64,000 nt of DNA from Turnera subulata (lineage: Eukaryota > Streptophyta > Magnoliopsida > Malpighiales > Passifloraceae): the NCBI GenBank assembly GCA_028386065.3, contig JAKUCV010002005.1, forward strand, positions 1 through 64,000, given 5' to 3'. The translations under genes were made by a program, and so were the position numbers. The notes below the pieces were generated by a model, which was not told where the DNA came from, did not search any database, and was given only the letters and a program-made list of their open reading frames with translations. The stretch's first letter is position 1; every line of letters starts with the position of its first letter. This document shows positions 1 to 8,874 of the stretch, piece after piece.

Positions 1-196
1 CTTAACGGTAGATAGTGAACTCTTCAAGTGTATCTTGAAGGACTGGATTAGCCACAAATTAGTTGTGTGTGAACCAGTATAAAAATCTCTTGTGTCCTTC
101 TATTTTTCAATTCCGCACTTCATTTCCTGCAAAGTTTTTAATTTTCGGTCATAAGCTATTCACCCCCCCTCTAGCTTAAGTCTATTGTTCCTAACA
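1..196 (+). mobile_element. 3' end of a copia-type LTR, plus orientation (nested insertion)
   Basis: This stretch is similar, in inverted orientation, to 8875-9050, the inner end of the LTR at 8875-10247. Both share the C-run followed by CTCTAGC and a long block around GACTGGATTAGCCACA. It ends in CTAACA at 196, a normal CA-type LTR terminus. From 197 the sequence resumes in the opposite orientation inside another LTR. The simplest reading is that a related element of the same family inserted, inverted, into the left LTR. The rest of that element lies outside the window, so no target duplication can be checked. Confidence 0.6.
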
Positions 197-1552
197 TTCA
201 CTATCTAGGTTAAGCTTCCAGGTGCTTAACAAACTATATACAAACCTAGAGCTCGAGTCACACGAAACTCTACTTGCTTGATGATACCTCACTTCAAGAC
301 TTCTCTCAAGGAAAGAAAACACTCTTCCTATGAGTTGGTACAAGGGAACAATCCTCCCTTAAGGTGTATGACAACACTCAAAATCACTCAAACAAAAGCT
401 CTCTCAAAAGAGTGGATATGAGTAACAAGTAAAGCTCTATAAAGGCAACTCTCAATTCTCAAGAATATTGGCTCATAAAAATATATATGAATGTATAACA
501 ATGAATGCTTAAAATATAGAGAGTTGATTGTTTAAACAGAGATGTAAATCCTCTATTTATATGTCTCAAAACATGTATGATCATTGTGGAGTCAATCCAA
601 AATACCTTTAGACAAAATAGCATAGGATGTTGAAAAAGGTGTCTGCTCAAAACGGCACAACATCGATGTTTAAACTTAGAACATCGATGTTTGGCCAGTA
701 AATTTGAATTATTGGACCAACGATCATGAGAACATTGATGTTTACCAAAGGGAACATCGATGTTTTGCCAGTAAATATGAATTATTGAGTCCAACGATCA
801 GTAGAACTTCGTTGTTTACTCACTGAACATCGATGTTCATTTGGTTCGGCAAAATCATTTTAAAGCTATCATCATGGGAACATCGATGTTTACTTGAAGA
901 ACATCGATGTTCATTTGGTTCGGTGAAATCATTTTGAAAGGATCATCATGGGAACATCGATGTTTACTTTAAGAACATCGATGTTTACTTGAAGAACATC
1001 GATGGTGACTTGAAGAACATCGATGTTCATTTGGTTCTGTAAAATCATTTTTGGTTTGGCGAAAATCAATTTAAAGACATCAATTGATGGAACATCAATG
1101 ACTCAATTTGGACATCGATGTTTTACTGTTGCAAAAAATTTTCAAGTGCAACGGTCATGAGAACATCGATGTTTGGGATTCCGACATCGATGTTCTGAGC
1201 TACTGCCTGTTTTTGAAAGATTATTTGAAGGCAGGAACATCGATGTCTACAACCAGAACATCGATGTTCATTGCTCAAAAAACATTTCATGATTGAAAAG
1301 AAGCTATTGAATGCATGAGTAAAATTTGATTTTGTTTTAAGCCAATGTCTTAGAGGAATTGAGTGTTTTATCCTTGTACATTTTTTGTTCCTAACTCTTC
1401 TTGCTTGTTACTTCAATTCTTGTGCTCTTTTCTCTTTAGACCTTTGCTCTTTGATTGATTTCTTTTTGCTTCAAGGTTGTCATCAAATGATTCATGCTTG
1501 GTTTATCAACATCAAAACCCTGAAATGAGACAAGGAGGCATGAGTTCTAACA
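197..1552 (-). repeat. 3' LTR of copia family I (5' part of LTR retained, inner end missing)
   Basis: Homologous to 9051-10247. Its outer end reads TGTTAGAACTC on the minus strand, next to a polypurine tract, which marks the 3' LTR of a minus-strand element. The last ~176 bp are missing because another LTR joins at 196/197. It is ~160 bp longer than the right copy over the matching part because of extra palindrome units at about 1140-1310. Confidence 0.75.
655..1285. repeat. Array of the palindrome AACATCGATGTT in the left LTR
   Basis: About 17 exact or near-exact copies of the 12-bp perfect palindrome AACATCGATGTT occur in ~630 bp. Most are embedded in GAACATCGATGTTTAC or GAACATCGATGTTCAT. 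Spacing is irregular (about 15 to 60 bp), so this is not a simple tandem repeat. Confidence 0.9.
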
Positions 1553-1567
1553 ATTTCCCCCTTTTTG
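1553..1567 (-). other. Polypurine tract of copia family I
   Basis: The minus strand reads CAAAAAGGGGGAAAT directly before TGTTAG of the LTR, the usual plus-strand priming site of copia elements. Confidence 0.75.
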
Positions 1568-1939
1568 ATAATGACAAACAAATAGGAGTATATGCCAAGT
1601 TTTATGAATTCATAAGTGAGGTTAATTCCCCCTATGTTTTTCAAACTATGATTCCCCCTAACTTGGTGCATATTATTTTTGTGCATATACTTCTGAATCT
1701 TATCTTCCCCTTTTTGGCATTAGCAAAAAGAAAATAGCAACGGCAAATTCTTTATTGAAATTGAAGAGACATGAAAGATAACATAGGAGAGAAGAATTTA
1801 GAAAATGAATGAACAGTAGTGAGTATGTAAATGAGGGAGGGAAGCATCATTTATATAGGGGAGCCAAAATAGAGCTGTTGTAGTCCTTACAACAGGCTCC
1901 AATGACTAGAAACGACTATATTTTTTTTGAAATTTTAAC

Positions 1940-2410
1940 GCCTAGACATCGATGTTCTGATTGAAGACATCGATGTTTGACTCCCAACGGCTATATTTTT
2001 TTTTTTGAAAAGTGAGGGCTAAACATCGATGGTCATAAGTTCAACATCGATGTTGTGAAGCCTCTAGACACAAGCTGAAATGCCGCCAATCGAGACAACA
2101 TCGATTTTGTAATATGAGAACATCGATGTTTAAAACTACTGGATGAAAAATTGTAATCTGAAATGACAGAACATCGATGTCTTACCTGGAAGCATCGATG
2201 TTTAAAGCTACTGGGAAGAAAAATACTTACTGAACATCGATGTTTCGATACTAAACATCGATGTTTAAAGCTGTTGGTTGGGAATGGTATGAGCTGAAGT
2301 CCACTCAACATCGATGTTGACTCCTCAACATCGATGTTGGACAGCCTCGGGTCCAGGTTTGTACATTAGGAACATCGATGTGAAGTTGAGCAACATCGAT
2401 GTTTTGCAGT
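1940..2410. repeat. Array of the same palindrome in the internal 3' region
   Basis: About 14 copies of AACATCGATGTT and one-base variants lie between the cassette and the polypurine tract, outside the LTR. The motif was therefore amplified in two separate parts of one element. Confidence 0.85.
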
Positions 2411-2606
2411 CTCGACTTTCTTGTTCCCCCTATCTTTTGGCATAAATGAAGGGTACCTGCAAAATAACATAGAAAATACTCGGACGCTCATGTCAGTAAA
2501 GGTAAGACAATAAAAATACTCAAATTAGATCAATGTAGAGTCAGGGATTTTTAGTTCATTTCGAATTTCCGAAGAATGACTCTTTCTTTACGGATTTTGA
2601 TAGTCT

Positions 2607-2704
2607 CGTCACGGCTTACGTCAGCAACTTTCTCGAGTATTCCACTTTCTTCAACATGAAATCTCGTATATGTCCTTACCGTAATCACTTTCTGCTTATA
2701 AATA
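2607..2704 (+). promoter_or_regulatory. Candidate promoter of cassette ORF1: as-1-like element plus TATA box
   Basis: On the minus strand 2607-2623 reads TGACGTAAGCCGTGACG: two TGACG half-sites 7 bp apart, the layout of as-1 elements bound by TGA-type bZIP factors. A TATA box (TTATAAATAC) lies at 2698-2707, about 75 bp downstream and about 40 bp before the ORF1 start. Only this copy shows the paired TGACG motif. The copy at 15079 keeps just a weak TATA-like GCTTATACC. Activity is inference. Confidence 0.5.
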
Positions 2705-2738
2705 CCATCCTCATGCTTGGCAAAGCATTTCTCAAACC

Positions 2739-3122
2739 ATGGACTCACCACTAAGGACTAGAACTACATCTGATTCGGAGGAGTTAAGTTATACTTTAGG
2801 TGCACCTCTCTTTGGTGGTTCCGATGTTGAGGAAAAGCCGAAGAAACATCGCAAGCGGAGGAATGTCCCTGGTCATTTGGAAGACACGGCCATATCTCAC
2901 AAGCGTCAAAAGAAGACGGTTACCAAAGAAACTGATGATCCGAAGGGCAAAGGGATAGCTCACAGTAATACACCATTACAAACACTTGGGCATCTAAACG
3001 TAGCCCTAAAGAAGATCAGCTCTGCTATGATGCAGATCGAGATGGCCTGTATGGGACTTTCCTCCCAAGTTGAGAATGTCCGCAAACATGTAAAGGAACT
3101 AGAGAAGCAAATGACTTCATAG
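2739..3122 (+). CDS. Cassette ORF1, copy A: small basic coiled-coil protein, family not recognised
   Basis: 127 aa. The start MDSPLRTRTTSDSE is shared exactly with the ORF at 14714-15079, which fixes the start codon. Residues about 35-75 are lysine/arginine-rich (KKHRKRR, KRQKK), compatible with nuclear localisation. Residues about 85-125 have heptad-like spacing of L, I, V and M and should form an amphipathic helix or coiled coil. Between the two copies the basic middle is diverged, while the N-terminus and the helix (LQTL, SSA, MQIE, LEK) are conserved. It lies 675 bp upstream of ORF2 on the same strand, and antisense to its host retrotransposon. I know no homologue. A structural or DNA-binding partner of ORF2 is speculation. 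Confidence 0.65.
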   Translation: MDSPLRTRTTSDSEELSYTLGAPLFGGSDVEEKPKKHRKRRNVPGHLEDTAISHKRQKKTVTKETDDPKGKGIAHSNTPLQTLGHLNVALKKISSAMMQIEMACMGLSSQVENVRKHVKELEKQMTS

Positions 3123-3566
3123 ATTGTTTCTATTGTAATATTTTATGAATGAATAAATAAGTAGTTCCTTTTTCTTAATCAAGCTTGTTTTTAAACATAA
3201 ATGGTAGGAATGATATAAGATCCAATAAAATCAAGCCTGTTATTAGTAACCAAAAAGAATATAAGTGATGAAATCACGAATTTCTAGCAATAATAGAAAT
3301 CAAATATTCCATAATAAAACGATGTTCATTATTTGTGTAAGCCAAAAAATGACGTCATAATGCACGGCGAATTAATGACAATAATTAGCAACCACTTGTT
3401 CATAAACCCCACATGAGTAAAAAGCGACTTTTGGGATTCGTATCCCTTTATTGAAGAACCAAGATAGCCAGAGTGAAAAAGTAATGCATGTGAGAAGTGA
3501 GCTAGAAAGCACAAGTGTTTGTTGCCCGAAAACATGCAACGTGATAAGAGTAATAATGTAGATAGT

Positions 3567-3708
3567 GGTAAAAATTTTTTTAAAAAAAAGAGCCTTGAGG
3601 AGCGTAAATATTTTGTAGTTTTGTGAAGAGAGAGGTTTGTTTTACCGTTTATCGAAAAATAGGTAGGGTCTAGACTTTAAAAAATAGGTAATCGTATTTC
3701 TATAAAAG
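3567..3708 (+). promoter_or_regulatory. Candidate promoter of ORF2 copy A: conserved upstream block and TATA box
   Basis: 3567-3630 aligns by eye with blocks upstream of the other three ORF2 copies. Shared features are an A/T run, then CCTTGAGG-like dyad sequence, then GTAGTTTTGTGAAGAG. A TATA box (TATAAAAGGC) is at 3701-3710, 97 bp before the ATG at 3798. A palindromic TGACGTCA bZIP-type site is at 3350-3357. Confidence 0.55.
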
Positions 3709-3797
3709 GCAAAGCAATGGTTAGTAAATAATCAAAGGCATTTTGAGAAAAATACGATTCAGAGAAAGAGAGATACACAAACCACAACAAGACAAAA

Positions 3798-4482
3798 ATG
3801 TCTGCTCCATCGTCTGTCTTCTTTGTTGAGGGAGCCACCTTAGGAAGAAGGAATCGGTTAGCCTATAGCCTGATAAATGAGCAACAAGAGGAACTGCCAA
3901 ACGAGCTCGGGAGGATGCCTCGTTTGGTCTTCGTTGACGAGCTCTACTCGTCCCGGTTCTTTGTCACACCCATAGAGGAGACAATCTTCCTGGAGCACCA
4001 AAGTACCCTGCGAGCTTCCTTCTACAGCTCGGCCAATTCCATCATGTTCTTCATCTCTAACAGACTTCAGGAGTTTAGGCTAGAGCCTTCTTGCCAGACT
4101 CTGAATGAGGGCAGCTATTACCGAATTTCAATGACTGCTCAGAGCGTTCCGCGGACAACTGGCTTACCACCCACTTGGCCAAAAGCTTGCCTTCTGGTTT
4201 GGAACTGCAGAGGAATCACTAGGCACTCCCAAGAGTTCACACGAACCTTAAGAGATCTGAAGAACCAGTACAAGCCCAACATGGTTCTGCTCACAGAGAC
4301 CTTGTGGCAGCCTGGAGATAATCACGGTGTCCTCCCGCTTTTTTTTTCCTCCAGCAAATTGGTTCGAACTCCATGGCCAAAACAATTTGGGTGGAATGTG
4401 GTTTTCTTGGAATGATAGCATTAGGATCAATATTGCTAATGATCCTAACAGTTTCAGAGTCATTGCTGTACCCAACCGTTAA
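3798..4482 (+). pseudogene. Cassette ORF2, copy A: unknown N-terminal domain plus half of an EEP-type fold, one frameshift
   Basis: Homologous over its whole length to the intact 227-aa ORFs at 12932-13615, 48853-49536 and 62703-63386. The ATG is shared (M-x-x-PS-VFFVEG). The region is 685 bp rather than 684: one extra base in the T-run near 4340-4348 shifts the frame, so translation ends early at 4415 after 205 aa. The missing tail (GGMWFSWND ... VPNR) is present in another frame down to the stop at 4480-4482. The motifs VWNCRG and LLTET are intact. The single lesion in a homopolymer suggests recent inactivation, or a sequencing error. Confidence 0.8.
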
Positions 4483-4860
4483 AACAAATAATAAAAATAT
4501 TTATGGTTAAGCATGTGTATTATTTCTTTATGAATGTTTAATGATAAGAAAATGTTCCTTGACTTGATCTATTATGCTTGATGCGAAAAAGAAACTATCT
4601 TGTTCTCTCGGGTTGTAACATTTGGATATGAACCTACTACCCAAATTTTACTTTATGCAGAATTAATTCACTTCTAAGCTATTTTTCAACCGAGGTAAGA
4701 TAGGATGCTCAAGACTATTATTACTCAAGAATGATATGTATGCAATAATCAATAAGCATTAATTAATTAAGTAAGCATTAAGAGCACTATTAAAAGTATA
4801 CTAGAAAGAATAGAACGATTTCAACCAAAGGATGATTATTTTCAACAATACCACTCATCC
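4483..4860. other. Gap between cassette copy A and the copia remnant
   Basis: AT-rich sequence after the ORF2 stop, possibly its 3' UTR. From about 4680 rightwards it grades into degenerate minus-strand copia sequence. I see no further open frame. Confidence 0.4.
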
Positions 4861-5543
4861 TTGCATTTCAACAAGAATTAATCAAGAACTTGGATGCTTC
4901 TTTGATCATGTGCTTGGAGCATCCGCTATCAAGGTACCAAAGTACACTTGATGCCTTCAAGCATACCTACAAAATAAATCAATGGGTTTTTAGTTCCTAA
5001 ATCTTTTTGGGTCCTTGAGGGTTAGAAGCATAACGGTAATGAGCTTCTTCTTGCGCCCAATGCCTATGCCTAGTAAAGTAAACAGGAGCAATGTGTCCTA
5101 TCCTATTGCAATAATGGCAAAGAACATTTGGGTTGTGCATCCTTCTGGGTTGATAATAGTTACTATGTTGCCTAAATTTGTGCATTTTACTTGCTTTGTT
5201 TTCTTTGGGATGAACCTTAGGTTTCCTAGATTTTGTCTCAACTTTCTTCTTCTTAGGTTCATTCTTGAAACCTACTCCATGTTTAGTTGATTGCAAATTA
5301 CCTAAGAGAGAATTTAAATTCTTTTGAGGGGTGTTAAATTTCTTTAGAGTTGTTTCAAGTCATTAACTTGTTCTTTTAATGTCTCACATGATGAACACTC
5401 CTTAGTTTTTGTTTCAAGTTCTTCAACTTGTTCCTTTAATGACTTACATGATGTGCATTCCTTAATTGGACTTTCCGGTTTATTAGCACTCCTCTTTTCG
5501 TAAAACTTATTCTCTTCTTTAAGCTTTTCATTTTCACTTCACA
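4861..5543 (-). pseudogene. Copia gag C-terminus, zinc knuckle and start of protease (remnant)
   Basis: The minus strand encodes, with several stops and frame changes, a coiled-coil stretch (repeated EQVEEL and CSSC-type motifs), a CCHC knuckle (CHYCNRIGH), the linker GPKKIW and the copia protease motif WYLDSGCSKHM. This is the gag-protease junction of plant copia elements. Homology stops just after the protease motif, so integrase, RT and RNase H are absent. The remnant continues the gag at 7651-8819 across the inserted MULE. Confidence 0.75.
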
Positions 5544-5554
5544 CTTTCTCCATA

Positions 5555-7639
5555 GAGTAAATAGTTTTTTCTGTCCTTACACTTTATCGATTTCGCATTT
5601 GTTGTCCCTCTTCGTTTAATTTCACTCATGATGTCCCTGAACTCTCAATTTACAGGGCCATGTTGTCCTTTTCACCCTCTACAGTAGGCTAAAGACTACG
5701 GTGCTGACACGTGTCAAGTGGTGGACCACATTTTGCTGATTTTTAATTTATTCTCTCTTTTTCGTCAAAATTTAATTTCTGAAACAATTGTTAAACAAAA
5801 TAAATTATTTTTATTATTTGTTTATAGTGGACCTACGCACTAAACATGTTTGGGAGGGAGGTTTGGGATAATAAAATGACGTCGTATTATATTCCATCCT
5901 TTAGATTTCACAAATAACCTAGGGATCTCTTCAACACAACATAACAAAACGCCGCCACCACCCTTCATGCTTCTCTGTCCAGACGCTGACACAGCCCACA
6001 ACGAAATCCAATACCTACACTCAACTGCTCGCTCGCATACTCGAGCAACGCTACCAGCCGCACTGCAAAGGTCGCCGTCGGACAAGCCATGTCCCCTTGC
6101 ACAGTCGCCGCCATAATTGCTCTCTTTCTATCGAGAAATCACACCACCATAGCCCATCGCCGCCACTACACCAAGACGCTGGTCTACAACTCCCTTCGCC
6201 GCCCCTGCTCCTCCATTCGCCGCCCCTGCTCAAATCCACAGCAACAGCAAAAATCCCTCCTCCCTTCTTCGTTCCAAACTATAGCAAAAATCCAACCCAC
6301 ACACGAACCCATCAACAAGAACGAAAACAACACAATTTAAAAAATTGTGCTCACAATTAAGAACATTCTTACTGCTCCTCCTTGCCCATCTACTCAACCA
6401 CAACCGTCAAATCCTGAACCCTCCCCAATCCCCCAAACCTAAAATCGACCCACTACTTGCAGAGACCATAGCTCTCCACCAGTTAGTGGTTTTCAAATTC
6501 ATTACCAGTCTTACCATCCGCGGGAGGAGTAGGTGATGGTGGCTCTACATCAGCATTTTTTTCAAGTGAATCTGTTGAGAAATTGGTAAAGGACGCGATG
6601 TTCGTGAAGTATCCGGCGCGGAGGATTTTGGGAAGCGAGGAAAACGGCTGGTGGGCTTGGCATGAGAGAATCCAGAACTTTATTGGTGAATTGGAAAGAG
6701 GAGGGGCTGAACACAGAGGTCGTTTGTTTTAGGGTTTTCTGATGGTGGTGGTGGCGGTTTTGGGGGTTTTTGTTTAGAGGAAGGTTTTTTTAATCTTAGC
6801 CTTGGGTTTGTGCAAGGGGAATAAAGTTGGGAGAGGTGGTGGTGCCGTTCCCGAGCAAAGGGAGGCATCCCCACCGACAAAGAAAGGCAAAACAACCACC
6901 AAGGGAGGAGACAGATCTCGAGCTCTACCTTTTGAACTGATCTAGAACCACAACCACATCCATAATGTGAATTGTTATGCCGATCTGGTAGTCGTGAGCG
7001 ATGGGAGGAAGGAGACTCCAAGATGGTTGCATGGTATATACAGTCGTCGCCGCCGCCCGCTTTAATCTTGCCACTAGTGTGAGTAGTAGATTTCTTGTGT
7101 TTTGTTTGCTGTCAAACGAATGGGTTTTTCGATTTCAATGAGTTTTGGGTTGATGAAGAAAGCGTCACTGGTTGCTTAGATTGGTTGATTGTTTGGACTA
7201 GTATTGGGGGGTGATTCGTTTAATCATTTTAATCCAACGGTTTGGAGTAAGCTTCTTACCTAAATAATAAATTAAAAAACAATTTATTTAATTCCAAAAA
7301 AATTTGGTCAGAAAAGGGATAAAAAAAATAAACAATGGGCAAATTGCGTTTTTTTGCGTTTTTTTTCTCTTTCTAAAAAAAAATATTTAGTTTTGAAAAA
7401 ATTAATAATTTAAATAAGAATTTTTAGAAATTAAATTTAGAAAAAAATGAAAAATAGCAGCCTATTGACCCCCCACGTGACACGTGTCAGTACCACGACA
7501 ATCAACCCGCTATAACCTGTAAAATGGATAGGGTGACCCGGTAAATTGTAAGTTGAGGGACAACATAAGTGAAATTAAACGAAGAGGGACAACAAATGCG
7601 AAATTGAGTAAGTGGAAGGACATAAAAAACTATTTACTC
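5555..7639. mobile_element. Non-autonomous Mutator-like element (MULE), possibly with captured gene sequence
   Basis: The 2085-bp element has long terminal inverted repeats. Both ends begin GAGTAAATAGTTTTTT and match for ~90 bp, including CGCATTTGTTGTCCCTCTTC. It is flanked by an 11-bp direct duplication CTTTCTCCATA (5544-5554 and 7640-7650). Long TIRs with a 9-11 bp duplication are typical of MULEs. No transposase is visible. The interior (about 5840-7080) is GC-richer, with several overlapping open stretches, including a plus-strand run near 6565-6715 and a 113-codon minus-strand frame at 6680-7021. I recognise no family in these, so a Pack-MULE-type capture is only a possibility. Confidence 0.8.
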
Positions 7640-7650
7640 CTTTCTCCATA

Positions 7651-8819
7651 TCATTTTCTAGAGTTGCAAGTTGTTTCTTTAAGCCCTTATTAGTTCTAGA
7701 TGCCGAAATGTATTTACCATAAAGCTCATTAAATGCATCTTGCAATTCTTCAAAAGTAAAATCTTCGCTTGAGTGAGAAGTACTTACCTCTTCCGGTTCT
7801 TCCTCTCGTGCCATGAGACATAGGTTGACCGCTTCTTCTTCATCGCTATCGGATGATTCATCGCCGAAATCACCTGCCCAAGAAATGTATGCCCTTTGCT
7901 TCTTGTAGGGCTTCTTTTCTTTTCCCTCCTTTGCCTTGGGGCACTTAGGCTTGATGTGCCCAACCTCTCCACATCCATAACACTTGGTAGACCGGACGTC
8001 TTCCTTCCTTTCCTTTCAAATTCTTTCTTCATGAATTTGTGGATTTTACGGGTGACAAGTCCGAGTTCTCGATCGTCATCGCTAGAGTCCAATTCAGTGA
8101 GGTCTTGCGTCTTGGAGGTGGAAGCTTTGAGAGCTATGTCCTTCTTCTTTGGTTCCTGCAAAGAGGGTTTAAGAATAGTAGTTTTATGGGTTAGAAGGTT
8201 ACCTCTAAGACCGTCAATGGCTTGTCCCGATATTTTCATAGATTGCGTCGGCTTTAGAGCGCCATTCGGGAGTGAGGCATCTAAGGAATTTTCTGACCAA
8301 GTCCTTGTCGGAGTAGACCTTCTTGAGAGCATGAAGGTTGCTTACTATTTTGGAGAATCGATAGAACTTCTCCTCAATCCTCTCATTTTCCTTCATGCGA
8401 AAGAGTTCGTATTCTGCAGTGAGGGAGTCGATCTTGGCCTCTCGAACTTGATCGGTTCCTTTGTAGGTGATCTCCAGCTTATCCCACATTTCTTTTGCGG
8501 TTGTGCAGCAAGAGAATTTCCGATAATCATCGGGGTTGACTGCACAATATAGCATGTTGATTGATTTGGTGTTTTTTTCAACCATCGTAATGTCTGCAGC
8601 GTCATACTCCTCCTCCGTCTTTGTCACTATGGTTTCACCAACTTTCTTCGTTGGAATTTGCTCTCCGATCTTCATGATTCTCCAAAGAGCATAGTTGTTG
8701 GCTTGGAGGAAGATTCTCATCCTCTCTTTCCAGTAGCTGTAGTTGGTGCCATCAAAGAGCGGTGGGCGAGTGGTTGATTGTCCTTCGAAGAGTCCTGCAT
8801 AATTACTTGAAGAAGCCAT
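7651..8819 (-). pseudogene. Copia gag polyprotein (UBN2/DUF4219-type), frameshifted
   Basis: The first ~190 residues from the ATG at 8819 (MASSSNY) are a normal plant copia gag: the LFDGTNYSYWKERM motif, CTTAKEMWDKL, and a KFLRCL-PEW motif near the end of the intact frame. The frame breaks near 8215 and resumes in another for a lysine-rich region. It shifts again to give the CCHC knuckle (CYGCGEVGHIKPKCPK, near 7930-7985) and an acidic tail (SDSDEEE). At least two frameshifts make it inactive. It is the nucleocapsid precursor of the element at 197-10247, cut by the MULE just beyond 7651. Confidence 0.85.
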
Positions 8820-8859
8820 GGAAAGTTTCTCTCAAACAGTTAAGTCTTTCAGAGAGTTA

Positions 8860-8874
8860 GGCTCCGCTATCAAT
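8860..8874 (-). other. Degenerate primer binding site of copia family I
   Basis: Directly after the 5' LTR the minus strand reads TTGATAGCGGAGCC, an eroded form of the TGGTATCAGAGC site complementary to initiator tRNA-Met. Confidence 0.5.

Noticed and set aside
655..1285. CRISPR-like array from repeated GAACATCGATGTT
   Set aside because: This is a plant genome; the spacers are irregular, the repeats are 12 bp, and they are part of an LTR.
5015..5290. Plus-strand open frame opposite the copia zinc knuckle
   Set aside because: It is a shadow of the minus-strand gag-protease remnant.
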